From Candidatus Woesearchaeota archaeon (GTDB lineage: Archaea > Nanobdellota > Nanobdellia > Woesearchaeales > ARS49), in the NCBI GenBank assembly GCA_030750765.1, contig JASMHM010000001.1:96541-160540 (forward strand): a DNA stretch of 64,000 bases, read 5' to 3'. Under the pieces are notes generated by a model. It ran no database searches, was not told the DNA's origin, and saw nothing but the letters and a program-made list of their open reading frames with translations. The first letter of the stretch is position 1; each line of letters starts with the position of its first letter. The translations under genes and the position numbers were made by a program. Shown here in pieces: positions 15,488 to 24,719 of this stretch.

Positions 15488-16258
15488 TTAACTCAGAAGA
15501 CTGCTCTCGCCAATCCTTATCTTTTGTGGGTCTAACGTAACCATTCTCTCAACACCTGCGGCAGCATCTAACAATTCCTGGTAGTTACCCTCGTTAACAC
15601 CACCAGAAATCTTTATACCTCTAGGAAAATTTTCACGCATTAATCGCAAATCTTCAACACGCGCACCATACGCTCCAAAACCTGTGGAAGTTTTAACAAA
15701 GTCCACACCCGCATCATCTGCGAAAAGGCAAGCTTTGCTAATTTGCACAGGACTCAACGTAGAAGTTTCCAGAATGACCTTGAGAACCGCACTAGCATCA
15801 TGACACAGCTCCACAAGAGAATCTAGCTCGCTCCGAACTAAATATTCTTCTGTGGTCCCAAGAAAATGGTAGTTCATCACCATGTCTATCTCTTCTGCTC
15901 CGGTACCCAACGCCAAATTAGTCTCTGAAATTTTGAAAGCTGTGGAGTAGAGTGCTCCATCTGGGAAGCCAACAACTGAGGCAACTTTGACTCCTTTATC
16001 TACCTGTTGAATGTAACCCTTGACGTTTGCGACATCTTCAGGTCTAACACAAATAGCATAAGGGAGCCTATCAGCAGCCAAGGTATCCACAAGAAACCTT
16101 TCAAAATCGTGTCTTCTCAAAGCGACAGGACTCTCACCAGGCGGCGCATTAGCTTTGTACGCTTCAGAGCGGTTCAAAAAGGTATGATCACAAATAGTAG
16201 CAACATCCTCAAGAGACAAACTCTCAATAGCTACAGTCTTCACGGCGTTGGCCATCAA
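15488..16258 (-). CDS. deoC: deoxyribose-phosphate aldolase
   Basis: A 256-aa DeoC. The Schiff-base lysine is in FVKTSTGFGAYGA, and EEIDMVMNYHFL plus VKVASVVGFPDGA match the family's substrate-binding strands. It splits 2-deoxyribose 5-phosphate to glyceraldehyde 3-phosphate and acetaldehyde, linking nucleoside salvage to central metabolism. The adenosine deaminase at 18362 and the pentose-phosphate genes after 20394 fit the same theme. An ATG at 16255 just after the first one is equally possible. Two-hundred-odd residues of length are normal for the family. Confidence 0.92.
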   Translation of the reverse strand: MMANAVKTVAIESLSLEDVATICDHTFLNRSEAYKANAPPGESPVALRRHDFERFLVDTLAADRLPYAICVRPEDVANVKGYIQQVDKGVKVASVVGFPDGALYSTAFKISETNLALGTGAEEIDMVMNYHFLGTTEEYLVRSELDSLVELCHDASAVLKVILETSTLSPVQISKACLFADDAGVDFVKTSTGFGAYGARVEDLRLMRENFPRGIKISGGVNEGNYQELLDAAAGVERMVTLDPQKIRIGESSLLS

Positions 16259-16307
16259 AATATGCCACGCACGTCAGGTTTAAAAATACGTGCATACTAG
16301 AGACTAC

Positions 16308-17912
16308 ATGGAAAAGTTCTACAAAAGAATCATTCCCCTGCTTGACCTTCCCAAGGACGAGTTTGCTAGGCAAAAGATAGCCCTATGTAGAGAGCTAGGC
16401 ATGAAGCACATCCCTGCTAACACCGAAATTATTGCGCATATTGGAAAGCAGAAGAAATTCCGTGGAAAACCCGTACGAACAATCTCTGGTGTGGCACCCA
16501 TCGCCATCATGACCAAACCCTGGAACTGCCCACATGGAAGGTGCACGTTCTGTCCTGGGGGCATAAAAAGTCCTTTTGGAGACGTTCCTCAATCCTACAC
16601 CGGCCATGAGCCCGCAACCATGAGAGCCATGCGCAACCATTATGACGCATACCTCCAAGTGATGAATCGCTTACAACAGTACCACTTGCTTGGCCATGAT
16701 CACGACAAGGCCGAAGTCATCATCATGGGAGGCACCTTTCCCGCCATGGACAAAGAATACCAAGAAGAGTTTGTGATGAACACGTTCAAAGCCATGAACG
16801 ATTTTCAAATCATCAAAGACTTCAACGAGTTCTTCGAGGTGTTTGACGAAGGCAAAGAGCGTTACGAAAGAATACAGAACAAACTAAGAGAGATGAAAGG
16901 GACGAGCACCCTAGAAAAAGAACACGAATGTAACGAAACCGCAAAAGTACGATGCATAGGCTTAACCATCGAAACCAAACCAGACTGGGGCATGCTAGAG
17001 CACGGCAACCAAATGCTCAAACTAGGCTGCACGAGAGTGGAATTAGGCATCCAAAGCGTTTATGATGATGTTTTAGCCCACACCCATCGCGGCCACACGG
17101 TAGCAGATACCAAAAAAAGTTCACAAGTGTTGAAAGATTTAGGGTTTAAGATCAACGCGCATTACATGCCCGGTCTTCCTTTAACAGACAAGAAACGAGA
17201 TCTAGAAGGCATGAAACAACTCTTCTCAGACCCAGACTACAGGCCAGACATGCTCAAGATCTACCCATGCATGGTCAGCAAGAACACACCCTTGTGGAGG
17301 GATTGGAAGGAAGGCGAGTTCACACCCTTATCCACAGAAGAAGCCAGCGCACTCATCAAAGCCTTCAAGCCTTCAGTTCCTGAATATTGCAGAATCATGC
17401 GTGTTCAGAGAGACGTACCCACAAAATGGTGGGAAGCAGGCGTAGGCATTACCAATCTTAGACAGCACATGCACAACCAAAAGGTAGAATGTCGATGCAT
17501 ACGCTGTAGAGAACCCAAAGACAAGCCAGTAGAAAATCCAGAACTCATCGCAAGAGAGTACAAAGCTAGCGGCGGCAAAGAATTCTTCATCAGCTTTGAA
17601 GACAAGAAACAAGACGTCATTGCAGGCTTCATCAGAATGCGCTTCCCAAAAGAGTTCCTAAGAAAAGAAATAACCCCCACAAGCGCCATAATCCGAGAGT
17701 TACACGTGTACGGTACTGCCGCAGCCATCGGTGACGAAGGAAAAGTCCAACATAAAGGGCTGGGCAAACAACTACTAGCAAAGGCAGAAGACCTTGCAAA
17801 GAAAGCAGGCAAGGACAAGATGGTCGTCATCGCAGGCATAGGCGTCAAAGAATACTATCAAAAGCTAGGCTACGAAAAAGAAGGACCGTACGTTGTCAAG
17901 TCTGTACTTTGA
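16308..17912 (+). CDS. elp3: Elp3 tRNA uridine-34 acetyltransferase
   Basis: A 534-aa Elp3. The radical SAM cluster motif is CPHGRCTFC (Cys74, Cys79, Cys82), preceded by the acetyl-CoA/tRNA-binding N-terminus. A zinc-binding region CRCIRCRE follows near 395, then a GNAT acetyltransferase domain with the CoA-binding loop QHKGLGKQLLAKAEDLAKK near 485. In archaea Elp3 alone makes the cm5U-type modification at the wobble uridine. The ATG at 16308 lies about 25 bp after a TTTAAAAATA box, so the upstream GTG at 16290 is not used. Confidence 0.96.
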   Translation: MEKFYKRIIPLLDLPKDEFARQKIALCRELGMKHIPANTEIIAHIGKQKKFRGKPVRTISGVAPIAIMTKPWNCPHGRCTFCPGGIKSPFGDVPQSYTGHEPATMRAMRNHYDAYLQVMNRLQQYHLLGHDHDKAEVIIMGGTFPAMDKEYQEEFVMNTFKAMNDFQIIKDFNEFFEVFDEGKERYERIQNKLREMKGTSTLEKEHECNETAKVRCIGLTIETKPDWGMLEHGNQMLKLGCTRVELGIQSVYDDVLAHTHRGHTVADTKKSSQVLKDLGFKINAHYMPGLPLTDKKRDLEGMKQLFSDPDYRPDMLKIYPCMVSKNTPLWRDWKEGEFTPLSTEEASALIKAFKPSVPEYCRIMRVQRDVPTKWWEAGVGITNLRQHMHNQKVECRCIRCREPKDKPVENPELIAREYKASGGKEFFISFEDKKQDVIAGFIRMRFPKEFLRKEITPTSAIIRELHVYGTAAAIGDEGKVQHKGLGKQLLAKAEDLAKKAGKDKMVVIAGIGVKEYYQKLGYEKEGPYVVKSVL

Positions 17913-18108
17913 CGTGCGAGGTAATAGCTTGTGGCGCAACGACTGCTAACAACATTCTCAAATCCTCCTCTACCCGTAAATACTCTTCCAACACAGGATT
18001 TCCTTCACTCTCAGCATATTCTCGCATCCCCTCAAATGCGGAAAGACCACAGCTTTCAGCATCATAGACATCAACAAAATCCTCAGGATCCAACCCAAAC
18101 GCATCCAT
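17896..18108 (-). CDS. small acidic hypothetical protein
   Basis: A 70-aa very acidic protein (FGLDPEDFVDVYDAESCG at the start), predicted to be mostly helical with no membrane segment. It overlaps the end of elp3 by 17 bp on the opposite strand. It lies 6 bp downstream of another small gene on the same strand, so the two may form an operon. No family recognised. Codon use resembles the neighbours, but short length keeps confidence moderate. Confidence 0.5.
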   Translation of the reverse strand: MDAFGLDPEDFVDVYDAESCGLSAFEGMREYAESEGNPVLEEYLRVEEDLRMLLAVVAPQAITSHVKVQT

Positions 18109-18114
18109 ACACTG

Positions 18115-18324
18115 CTATGATAATTCATCGCTAAAATGGGAACGCATTGCGAAGCACTTAATGGAGGCGGATATATAATCCAGCGCCCAACAATAACCCT
18201 TTCGATCTGGATAGTCCCGTTTAAGAGCCTGAGCACAGGCATACACCGCACTTTCCCGTGTAAACCCCCCTGTGGGAATGTTTCTGAGAAGATAAATGGC
18301 CGTTGCAAGGGCCTTCTCTAACAT
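18115..18324 (-). CDS. small hypothetical protein
   Basis: A 69-aa protein (start MLEKALATAIYLLRNIPTGG) with two or three predicted helices and three cysteines. A TATA-like TTTATACT lies about 20-25 bp upstream on the minus strand. It is followed after 6 bp by the acidic protein gene at 17896. I cannot assign a family; the pair may act together. Confidence 0.5.
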   Translation of the reverse strand: MLEKALATAIYLLRNIPTGGFTRESAVYACAQALKRDYPDRKGYCWALDYISASIKCFAMRSHFSDELS

Positions 18325-18361
18325 TTGTCAAAAGTATAAACCACAGTATAAAAATGCTTGC

Positions 18362-19420
18362 TTATTCCCCAGTCCACGCTGCAACGTAAGAATTCGCAAC
18401 CATTTTGTCAACAAACTCTTTGCCGTAGAGCCTTCCAACCGCGTACAGATTGTCAACTAGGTGTCCGTCAGGCCACATGGCAGGATCGTCAGGGTTGATG
18501 GTGACCAGCACACCCCACTCGCTTAGTTTGTCCAAGTGCAAACGCCTAATAGTAACAGGATAGAATCGATCGTTACACACAGGATTGGACTCTAGGCGAA
18601 CATTGTTATCAAGCATGAGCTGGACAAGATCCTCACCTCCCCAGGTGCGCTTGTGCAGAGGAATAGCATGACCGATGCCGTCCGCTCTCAACTTAGTGAT
18701 AGCAGTGTGCACATTCCTAAGATTCTCGTTCTCGGAAAGACACATCTCCCCAGCGTGCACGCTGCGCTTCAGGTGGGTGTCAAAGGTTTTCCTGAAAGCA
18801 TCATAAAACAATTCGGGAGGCCTGCCTTGTTCCATGCACGCAAGGTCGATCCCTGCAAGATCTCGCTCGTACAGCAGGGCGGCATCGACAATATCTATAG
18901 CAACAGAAGGATCAACCTCTCTATTAATGCAAATTATGGGGCGTACGCGCACGCCGGTCTTTTCATGTGCTTCCTCAAAACCCTGGAGGGCGTACCCAAT
19001 GACCTCGCTCATGCTCAAACCTTTCCGGGTGTGATACCAAGGAGCAAATCGCGTTTCCGCAAAAAAGACGTTGTGCTCTTTTAGATAGTTACAATGATGG
19101 AGTGCCATCGCCCTGAGATCACGCTGAGTTTGCATGGCACCTCCAGGAACGGCAAACACATCCTCCATTCGATATTTTAGTATGAGTCCGTGCATGAATC
19201 CTTCTAATTCTTTAGCATCTGCAAATGGCTCCCCTGCTTTTGGCAAGCGCTTACCAAGGACATCTGCATCTGGCCATACCAAAGGCGGCTTGTCTTCAGT
19301 CTGAGCGTTGGTGTTATACCACGCGTATAAATCCTCTGCGAGAATGCTGCCATCCCAGTGGAGATGGTTGATGCAGAGAGACTGGCCTTCACAATACTCC
19401 CACAATTCCTCATCCCTCAT
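18362..19420 (-). CDS. adenosine deaminase-like amidohydrolase
   Basis: A 352-aa protein with all metal and catalytic signatures of the adenosine/adenine deaminase family: HLHWDGS near 19 (two metal His), SVHAGE near 225 (metal His and catalytic Glu), GIGHAIPL near 251, SNPVCND near 280, and TINPDDPAMW near 311 (metal Asp pair). The family removes the 6-amino group of adenosine-type compounds. The first His-motif Trp in place of Leu and the Asn-Pro before the Asp pair are slight variants, so the exact substrate is uncertain. Nucleoside salvage with DeoC is likely. Confidence 0.9.
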   Translation of the reverse strand: MRDEELWEYCEGQSLCINHLHWDGSILAEDLYAWYNTNAQTEDKPPLVWPDADVLGKRLPKAGEPFADAKELEGFMHGLILKYRMEDVFAVPGGAMQTQRDLRAMALHHCNYLKEHNVFFAETRFAPWYHTRKGLSMSEVIGYALQGFEEAHEKTGVRVRPIICINREVDPSVAIDIVDAALLYERDLAGIDLACMEQGRPPELFYDAFRKTFDTHLKRSVHAGEMCLSENENLRNVHTAITKLRADGIGHAIPLHKRTWGGEDLVQLMLDNNVRLESNPVCNDRFYPVTIRRLHLDKLSEWGVLVTINPDDPAMWPDGHLVDNLYAVGRLYGKEFVDKMVANSYVAAWTGE

Positions 19421-19440
19421 ACCTCGTGGAAAAAATGCTA

Positions 19441-19450
19441 CCTTTATATG
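19441..19450. promoter_or_regulatory. shared near-palindromic TATA box
   Basis: CCTTTATATGG lies in the 51-bp gap between the divergent deaminase (ATG 19420) and RNA methyltransferase (ATG 19472). It reads as a TATA box in both directions, about 25 bp from each start, so one element may serve both leaderless genes. Confidence 0.55.
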
Positions 19451-19471
19451 GTTACCCCTTCTCCCGGAGCT

Positions 19472-20413
19472 ATGCTTAAACCTAATCCGAATGCGCAGGA
19501 CATCGTTTTTAAAGAAAAGTTTGTAGAGCAGTATAGAGAGCTTACGGACTGGGATGTTTTCAAGAAATATTCTCTAAGCTTTCTCAGAAAAAGCATTCGA
19601 GTCAACACGATAAAGTCCAACGAAGAGCACGTCAGGGAACTCATGCCTGACTGGGAATTCACCTCTATCCCTTGGTGCAAGGAAGGCTTCTGGGTGGCGC
19701 ACAAGAAAGGAAGGCTAGACATCGGCAACACGATCCCCCATGCCTTAGGATACTATTATGTTCAAGAAGCCGCCTCCATGATCCCTCCTTTGGTTCTACA
19801 GCCAGATGAAGGTGACATCGTTCTTGACATGGCTGCGGCTCCAGGATCAAAAACGAGCCAAATGGTAGCCATGATGAACAACACAGGAATCATGGTGGCA
19901 AATGACATCTCTCATGAAAGGTTGGCAGCCCTAGGCATCAACCTTACCAGATGTGGAAGCACATCACACGTCATGACAAAGATGCGCGGAGAACGCATCT
20001 CTGGCAGCTTTGACAAGGTCTTGCTAGATGCTCCCTGCAGCGGCACGGGAACGATAAGAAAGAGTTTGAAAACTATTGCCATGTGGAATCCGAACATGAT
20101 TGGAAGATTGGGAGGCATTCAGAAGAGGTTATTAGACACCGCCTACAGACTAGTCAAGCCTGGAGGCACAGTAGTGTACAGTACCTGTTCTTCAGAACCA
20201 GTAGAGAACGAAGGAGTCATCGACTACTTCTTGGACAGACATCCAGATGCTAAGCTGGGAGATATTGATCTTAACCTGAAAAGAAGCGAAGCAGTTACTA
20301 GCTTTGGAGGAAAAGAATACAATCCTGAAGTGCACAAATGCTTAAGATTATGGCCACAAGATAATGATACAGAAGGATTCTTTGTTACTAAAATTACGAA
20401 ACCACATTCGTAG
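19472..20413 (+). CDS. NOL1/NOP2/Sun-family RNA m5C methyltransferase
   Basis: A 313-aa RNA cytosine-5 methyltransferase. It has the SAM-binding motif VLDMAAAPGSKTSQM, the DAPCSGTG motif with the PC cysteine, and the second catalytic cysteine in STCSSEPVENEG, ending with the family's EGFFVTKI. No PUA domain is fused. Archaeal members modify tRNA or rRNA; which one is not clear here. The start at 19472 is about 25 bp after the TATA box at 19443, whereas the upstream ATG at 19448 overlaps that box. The end overlaps the convergent dehydrogenase gene by 20 bp. Confidence 0.93.
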   Translation: MLKPNPNAQDIVFKEKFVEQYRELTDWDVFKKYSLSFLRKSIRVNTIKSNEEHVRELMPDWEFTSIPWCKEGFWVAHKKGRLDIGNTIPHALGYYYVQEAASMIPPLVLQPDEGDIVLDMAAAPGSKTSQMVAMMNNTGIMVANDISHERLAALGINLTRCGSTSHVMTKMRGERISGSFDKVLLDAPCSGTGTIRKSLKTIAMWNPNMIGRLGGIQKRLLDTAYRLVKPGGTVVYSTCSSEPVENEGVIDYFLDRHPDAKLGDIDLNLKRSEAVTSFGGKEYNPEVHKCLRLWPQDNDTEGFFVTKITKPHS

Positions 20414-21383
20414 GTTTATCCTTCAAGAATGCTTTCACGTTGTCTATGGTTGTGTCAATGATTCTCATGATGGCTTCACTCGTGTTGAACGCACTATGAG
20501 GGGTGACGTAGACGTTGGGCATGCGCATGAGTTCGTGATCAATCAAGTGGATTTTCTTCTCCGCAGGTCCCAACTCATTCACTTTGTGACCGCGGAAGGT
20601 CTTTTCTGACTCCAAAACATCCAACCCTGCAGCACCAATGATGCCCTTGTTCAGTCCTTCGTACAATGCCTCGGAAGAAAGCACGGGGCCCCTTGAAGTG
20701 TTTACAATAACAACCCCTTTCTTGAGTTTACTCAAGCTTTTCTTGTTGATGATGTGCTTGGTGGAGGGGAATAAAGGTACGTGGATGGATATCACGTCAC
20801 TTTTCTTGAATAGCGTATCTAGAGGCACGTACTTGAATTTCAGCTTCTTTGCGGCATCATGATTCTTAAAAACATCAAACGCGATAACTTCCATCTCAAA
20901 ACCTCTTGCCATCTCGATTAGTGCTAGGCCAATCTTCCCAGTACCTAGAACGCCCAACACTTTATCTTTGAGATCAAAGCCTCGGTAGGGCCAGGGGTTG
21001 AAGTCCCCTCTTTTTGTGCTCTCAACACTGTCGTAGTATTTTTTGGAAATGTTAAGGATATGTGCTAATGCATGCTGTGCTACCGTGTTAAACCCGTAGG
21101 CGGGCACGTTGCTCACCGTAATATTCTGTTTTTTTGCTGCCTTAAGATCGATATGATCAAATCCTGTGCTCATGGTAGCTATACACCGTACTTTGAGCTT
21201 GTGGAGTACGCTTGCGGGCAGCTTGCTCCAAGTGAAAGGACACAAAACATCCGCGTTCTTAGCAAGATTCACATTTTTTTCTGTGATAGGACCTTCAATA
21301 AAGCTGAGATCGTGACATTTGAGCTTTTTCTTGACGTAATCTTGTGCCCAAGGTTCTAACTCCGCGAATACTATGTTTACCAT
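20394..21383 (-). CDS. D-2-hydroxyacid dehydrogenase (D-lactate dehydrogenase-like)
   Basis: A 329-aa NAD-dependent D-2-hydroxyacid dehydrogenase. The Rossmann glycine motif is VLGVLGTGKIGLALIEMA near 145. The catalytic Arg is in VNTSRGPV, the Glu in LDVLESEK, and the His in VYVTPHSAFNT. The end and the DHELMRMPN segment are closest to D-lactate/LdhA-type enzymes, but related acids are possible. It is the third gene of an operon with the two transketolase halves, overlapping the second by 7 bp. It could regenerate NAD by reducing pyruvate, fitting a fermenting cell. Confidence 0.9.
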   Translation of the reverse strand: MVNIVFAELEPWAQDYVKKKLKCHDLSFIEGPITEKNVNLAKNADVLCPFTWSKLPASVLHKLKVRCIATMSTGFDHIDLKAAKKQNITVSNVPAYGFNTVAQHALAHILNISKKYYDSVESTKRGDFNPWPYRGFDLKDKVLGVLGTGKIGLALIEMARGFEMEVIAFDVFKNHDAAKKLKFKYVPLDTLFKKSDVISIHVPLFPSTKHIINKKSLSKLKKGVVIVNTSRGPVLSSEALYEGLNKGIIGAAGLDVLESEKTFRGHKVNELGPAEKKIHLIDHELMRMPNVYVTPHSAFNTSEAIMRIIDTTIDNVKAFLKDKPTNVVS

Positions 21384-22618
21384 CCTGCCTTTCTCTCCAA
21401 GTACTCGACTCTCATTTTAAGGATTTCGGTCATTTCTTCCTTTGTGGTGTGTACGGTGAGCAAGTGTGCTAATGTTTCATCCCCATATGCTTCCTGCACC
21501 CACTGTTTGATATCGTTTTTTTCCTGGTTGACATGGTGGCTGAAGACTTCGTGTGGCACGCGTTCTAGCGCACCTACCATCTCCGGGATGCTCCTCACGC
21601 GATGTCCTGAGGAGAATTTGAAGGCGAGATCTTGGTGAACCTTCCCTAGACCATCTCGGACATCTGTATGTTGGCTGCCTCCTCCTCTAAGAACGATCGC
21701 TTTGTGTACTGCTTTTTCCACGTCAATAGCTCGTAGCCCAAATTTGGTGAGCAACTCGTCAGGTGTTCCGCTCTCCCCAAAACAGTCTTGGATTCCCATG
21801 CGGAGTATGGGTACAGGATAGTGTTCTGATAGGACTTCTGCTACAGCGCTGCCCATCCCACCTAATGTTTGGTGTTCTTCGATGGTTACCACAACCCCCG
21901 TATCCTTTGCTGCTTTGACGAGCGTTTTCTTGTCAATGGGTTTTATGGTAGGAAGATTGATCACTCTTGCTTTGATGTTCTTCTTTTCCAAGGATTTCGC
22001 TGCTTGCATCGCTTCAAACACTTGCGGCCCGCAGCCAATAATGGTGACGTCATTGCCTGCTTTCAGCACGTGCGCCTTGCCTACCTCGAATGCTCCTCGC
22101 TTTTCTGTGAAGACAGGCGTTTTCTCTCTTCCTAGACGTATGTAACAGGGTCCGAGTTTGACGCTTGCAAGAGTTATCTTTTCTGCTTCGTTAGCGTCTG
22201 CAGGTACGAACACATTCATGTTGGGCATGGTGCGCATCCAGGCTAGGTCTTCCAATGCCTGATGGGTTGCGCCATCTGGTCCAACACTAATACCTGCATG
22301 GCACCCCACTATCTTGACGGGTTGGTTGTTGTAAGCGATGGTGGTGCGTATTTGTTCCACGCATCGTCCTGGTTGGAAGGTTGCGTAACTGGTGGTGAAA
22401 GGGATTTTTCCTATGTGTGCCATGCCTGCGGCTACCGTAACTAGATTTTGTTCTGCCACACCTATCTCAAAAAATCTTTTGGGAAATTTTGCTTGGAACC
22501 AGTGCGTTCTTGTACTTTCGGATAGGTCTGCACTTAGTGCGACCACGTTTTTGTTTTTTTGTCCGGCTTTTACTAATCCTTTGCCAAATCCGTCTCTGGT
22601 GGGCAGCATGTCTGTCAT
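21377..22618 (-). CDS. transketolase C-terminal subunit with DUF5752-like extension
   Basis: A 413-aa second subunit of a split transketolase. Residues 1-305 are the pyrimidine-binding and C-terminal domains (EQNLVTVAAGMAHIGKIPF, PDGATHQALEDLAWMR, EEHQTLGGMGSAVAEVL). After about 310 there is an extra domain of about 100 residues (AFKFSSGHRVRSIPEMVGAL, then NDIKQWVQEAYGDETLA) that resembles DUF5752 proteins and is not part of normal transketolase. The start at 22618 overlaps the N-terminal subunit gene by 4 bp (ATGA), so synthesis is coupled. Confidence 0.92.
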   Translation of the reverse strand: MTDMLPTRDGFGKGLVKAGQKNKNVVALSADLSESTRTHWFQAKFPKRFFEIGVAEQNLVTVAAGMAHIGKIPFTTSYATFQPGRCVEQIRTTIAYNNQPVKIVGCHAGISVGPDGATHQALEDLAWMRTMPNMNVFVPADANEAEKITLASVKLGPCYIRLGREKTPVFTEKRGAFEVGKAHVLKAGNDVTIIGCGPQVFEAMQAAKSLEKKNIKARVINLPTIKPIDKKTLVKAAKDTGVVVTIEEHQTLGGMGSAVAEVLSEHYPVPILRMGIQDCFGESGTPDELLTKFGLRAIDVEKAVHKAIVLRGGGSQHTDVRDGLGKVHQDLAFKFSSGHRVRSIPEMVGALERVPHEVFSHHVNQEKNDIKQWVQEAYGDETLAHLLTVHTTKEEMTEILKMRVEYLERKAGW

Positions 22619-23436
22619 AGTTTTGCCCTCGCTTTTTCTAAGAGTTTGAGTGCTTTCTTTCCTTCTTCTGGGGAGGGTGGCTTGCCGTGCCATTCATACT
22701 TCTTTTCCATAAACTTCACGCCTTTGCCAGGTACGGTTTCACAGAGGATCATTCTGGGTTTTTTGCTCTTCTTGTTGCAAGCTTTTATGATTGCTTTGAT
22801 GTCGTGTCCGTTCACTACCTCGCATTCCCAGTTGAAGCTTTCGTACTTCTTCTTCAGGGGTTCTAAGCCAAGAACGTCTTCTGTTTTTCCGTCTATTTGG
22901 ATGTGGTTGCGGTCCATCAACGCTACCAAATTGTTGAGCTTATGTTTGGGTGCTAACAGTATTGCTTCCCACGTGTTGCCTTCATCATGCTCCCCATCGC
23001 TGGTAAGAACAAAAACTCGGTTCTTTTTCTTGTCCATCTTGAGGGCAATGGCCATGCCTACTGCTTGTGAGATGCCACTTCCTAGAGGTCCAGAAGTGCT
23101 TTCTATGCCAGGCAGGCTGCCTCTGTGTGGGTGTCCTTGGAGTCTGCTTCCTAGTTTGCGCAAAGTCATCAACTCCCTTTTTGCAAAATACCCACTTCGG
23201 GCTAGCGATGCATACAGTACAGGACAGATATGCCCATTACTCAGCAACACATAATCGCGATCCTTCCACATAGGCTTTCGGGGATTATGGTTGAGCACGT
23301 CAAAATAAAGAGCGGTAAACACATCCGCCATCCCTAGAGGCCCTGCTGTGTGGCCAGATCCTGCCTCGACTAGCATTTCGACAACATCCTGACGGATGGT
23401 GTTGGCCATGAGGTTTAAGTGCTTCAGGTCAGGCAT
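22615..23436 (-). CDS. transketolase N-terminal subunit (ThDP-binding)
   Basis: A 273-aa first half of transketolase. It has the ThDP-binding motif GDG-type region (TSDGEHDEGNTWEAILLA), the early SGHTAGPLGMADVFTALYF segment and GHPHRGSLPGIESTSGPLG, all family-typical. With the second subunit it moves two-carbon units between sugar phosphates. The ATG at 23436 is about 25 bp after a TATTTAAATA box, better than the ATG at 23445. First gene of the operon transketolase A, transketolase B, dehydrogenase. Confidence 0.95.
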   Translation of the reverse strand: MPDLKHLNLMANTIRQDVVEMLVEAGSGHTAGPLGMADVFTALYFDVLNHNPRKPMWKDRDYVLLSNGHICPVLYASLARSGYFAKRELMTLRKLGSRLQGHPHRGSLPGIESTSGPLGSGISQAVGMAIALKMDKKKNRVFVLTSDGEHDEGNTWEAILLAPKHKLNNLVALMDRNHIQIDGKTEDVLGLEPLKKKYESFNWECEVVNGHDIKAIIKACNKKSKKPRMILCETVPGKGVKFMEKKYEWHGKPPSPEEGKKALKLLEKARAKL

Positions 23437-23530
23437 GGCTAGCATCCGATTCTAAGGTATTTAAATATAGCGTTAAACCCTTCAGCCAGATAACTTGATT
23501 TTATTAGGTATCTGTTATTCCTACCCTTGA

Positions 23531-24136
23531 ATGAAACGTCCAAAGCCGTTAGGCAATAGTTGGGGAGAACGCAACATAGAATTCATAGTTCTTGGTGCAT
23601 TCTTGTCTGTAGTATTTAGTTGTATGGTGGGAGGACAATGGTGGAGCTCAAGAAAGGAAGCAATAGTGCAGGTTCAGGAGTACGAAATCAAAAGAAGGCA
23701 AAAAGTTACTAGTAAGAGCGCGTCGGATTTCACAGCACAACAAGGGTTTGTCCAAGAAGTGCACACGTACACTGACAACCACTGCGACGTTTTGCAATTG
23801 CGCGTGAAGGTCAACCAAAACGTTCGTACCTGGCAGGCATACGCACCGCACGCCTCAGAAGAAAGACCAAAAATAAGAGCACTGTCCGACACACTCCAAC
23901 CCCACGCAGAATTGTACCTCTGGCAGATACAACAAACGGACAGTATAATGGACGAAAATGCACGGCAAAAAGCAATAGCAGATATTGAAAACACCGTACC
24001 TCTTGTCCAAGGTACAGGAAAACTTCATGACCACATACTTCAGTTAGAAACATTAAGCGTTTCCGAACCAGACGGCTTTTCCCACCACAATTTCAAGTAC
24101 GGTCGCTTTGTCGAACGACCCGTACGGTTTAAATAA
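23531..24136 (+). CDS. membrane-anchored hypothetical protein
   Basis: A 201-aa protein with one N-terminal membrane helix (about 17-35) and a soluble part of about 160 residues. The soluble part is mostly alpha/beta with few cysteines; it contains VQEVHTYTDNHCDVLQLRVKVNQ and an acidic helix near 120-145. No recognised family. It is divergent from the transketolase operon. A TTTTATTAGG stretch at about 23500-23509 may be its TATA box. Confidence 0.65.
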   Translation: MKRPKPLGNSWGERNIEFIVLGAFLSVVFSCMVGGQWWSSRKEAIVQVQEYEIKRRQKVTSKSASDFTAQQGFVQEVHTYTDNHCDVLQLRVKVNQNVRTWQAYAPHASEERPKIRALSDTLQPHAELYLWQIQQTDSIMDENARQKAIADIENTVPLVQGTGKLHDHILQLETLSVSEPDGFSHHNFKYGRFVERPVRFK

Positions 24137-24187
24137 CACAACCGCATTAGGCAAAAGATGTTCCTGGAAATGATAAGCAACGTTTGC

Positions 24188-24628
24188 TTAGGAAACTGAA
24201 GGAATAGAATACTGTGCGTGCTTAATCCCGTTCACCCCTGCTCCTGTAACGCCACCTAGACCCATCGTCCAACCTCCCCACTTCATGATGGAGCTAAGAG
24301 TCTCATTGTCCACCGCTCCACTGGTTGAGGCAAGAACGATCCCTACCAAAGCAGTAATTCCAGCTCCGATCATCCACTTGAGAGATCTCCGTTGGGCAAG
24401 AATGCCTTCGTAATCCTCCTTGAAATTCTCCTGCATGACCGCGTAATTCCTCCCACTATGATTGTTATTATCTGATTGTACACCCTTCCAGAATAGTTGG
24501 CGTGCGTGCTCCACTGTTTCTTGTGTTTTCAGTTTGGTGCTTCGTCCGTATTGGAAGGCAAAAAAAGCTTCTCGTATGCGTGCATCCTTTTTCAGATCTT
24601 CTTCCATCTGTAACATGATGTCAGGCAT
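24188..24628 (-). CDS. hypothetical protein with C-terminal membrane hairpin
   Basis: A 146-aa protein. Residues 1-85 are charged and helical (DLKKDARIREAFFAFQYGRS). Two hydrophobic segments follow: about 88-104 (WMIGAGITALVGIVLAS) and a Gly-rich one about 115-135 (GGWTMGLGGVTGAGV). It could be a tail-inserted membrane protein. No family recognised and no informative neighbour. Confidence 0.6.
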   Translation of the reverse strand: MPDIMLQMEEDLKKDARIREAFFAFQYGRSTKLKTQETVEHARQLFWKGVQSDNNNHSGRNYAVMQENFKEDYEGILAQRRSLKWMIGAGITALVGIVLASTSGAVDNETLSSIMKWGGWTMGLGGVTGAGVNGIKHAQYSIPSVS

Positions 24629-24719
24629 ACTAGGTAGTAATAGGGGATTCTATAAAAATATGGGGTAATTTTTCTTGCCAGATTTTAAAACGACGCGGAT
24701 TCAGTATGGTAGAAGGTCA

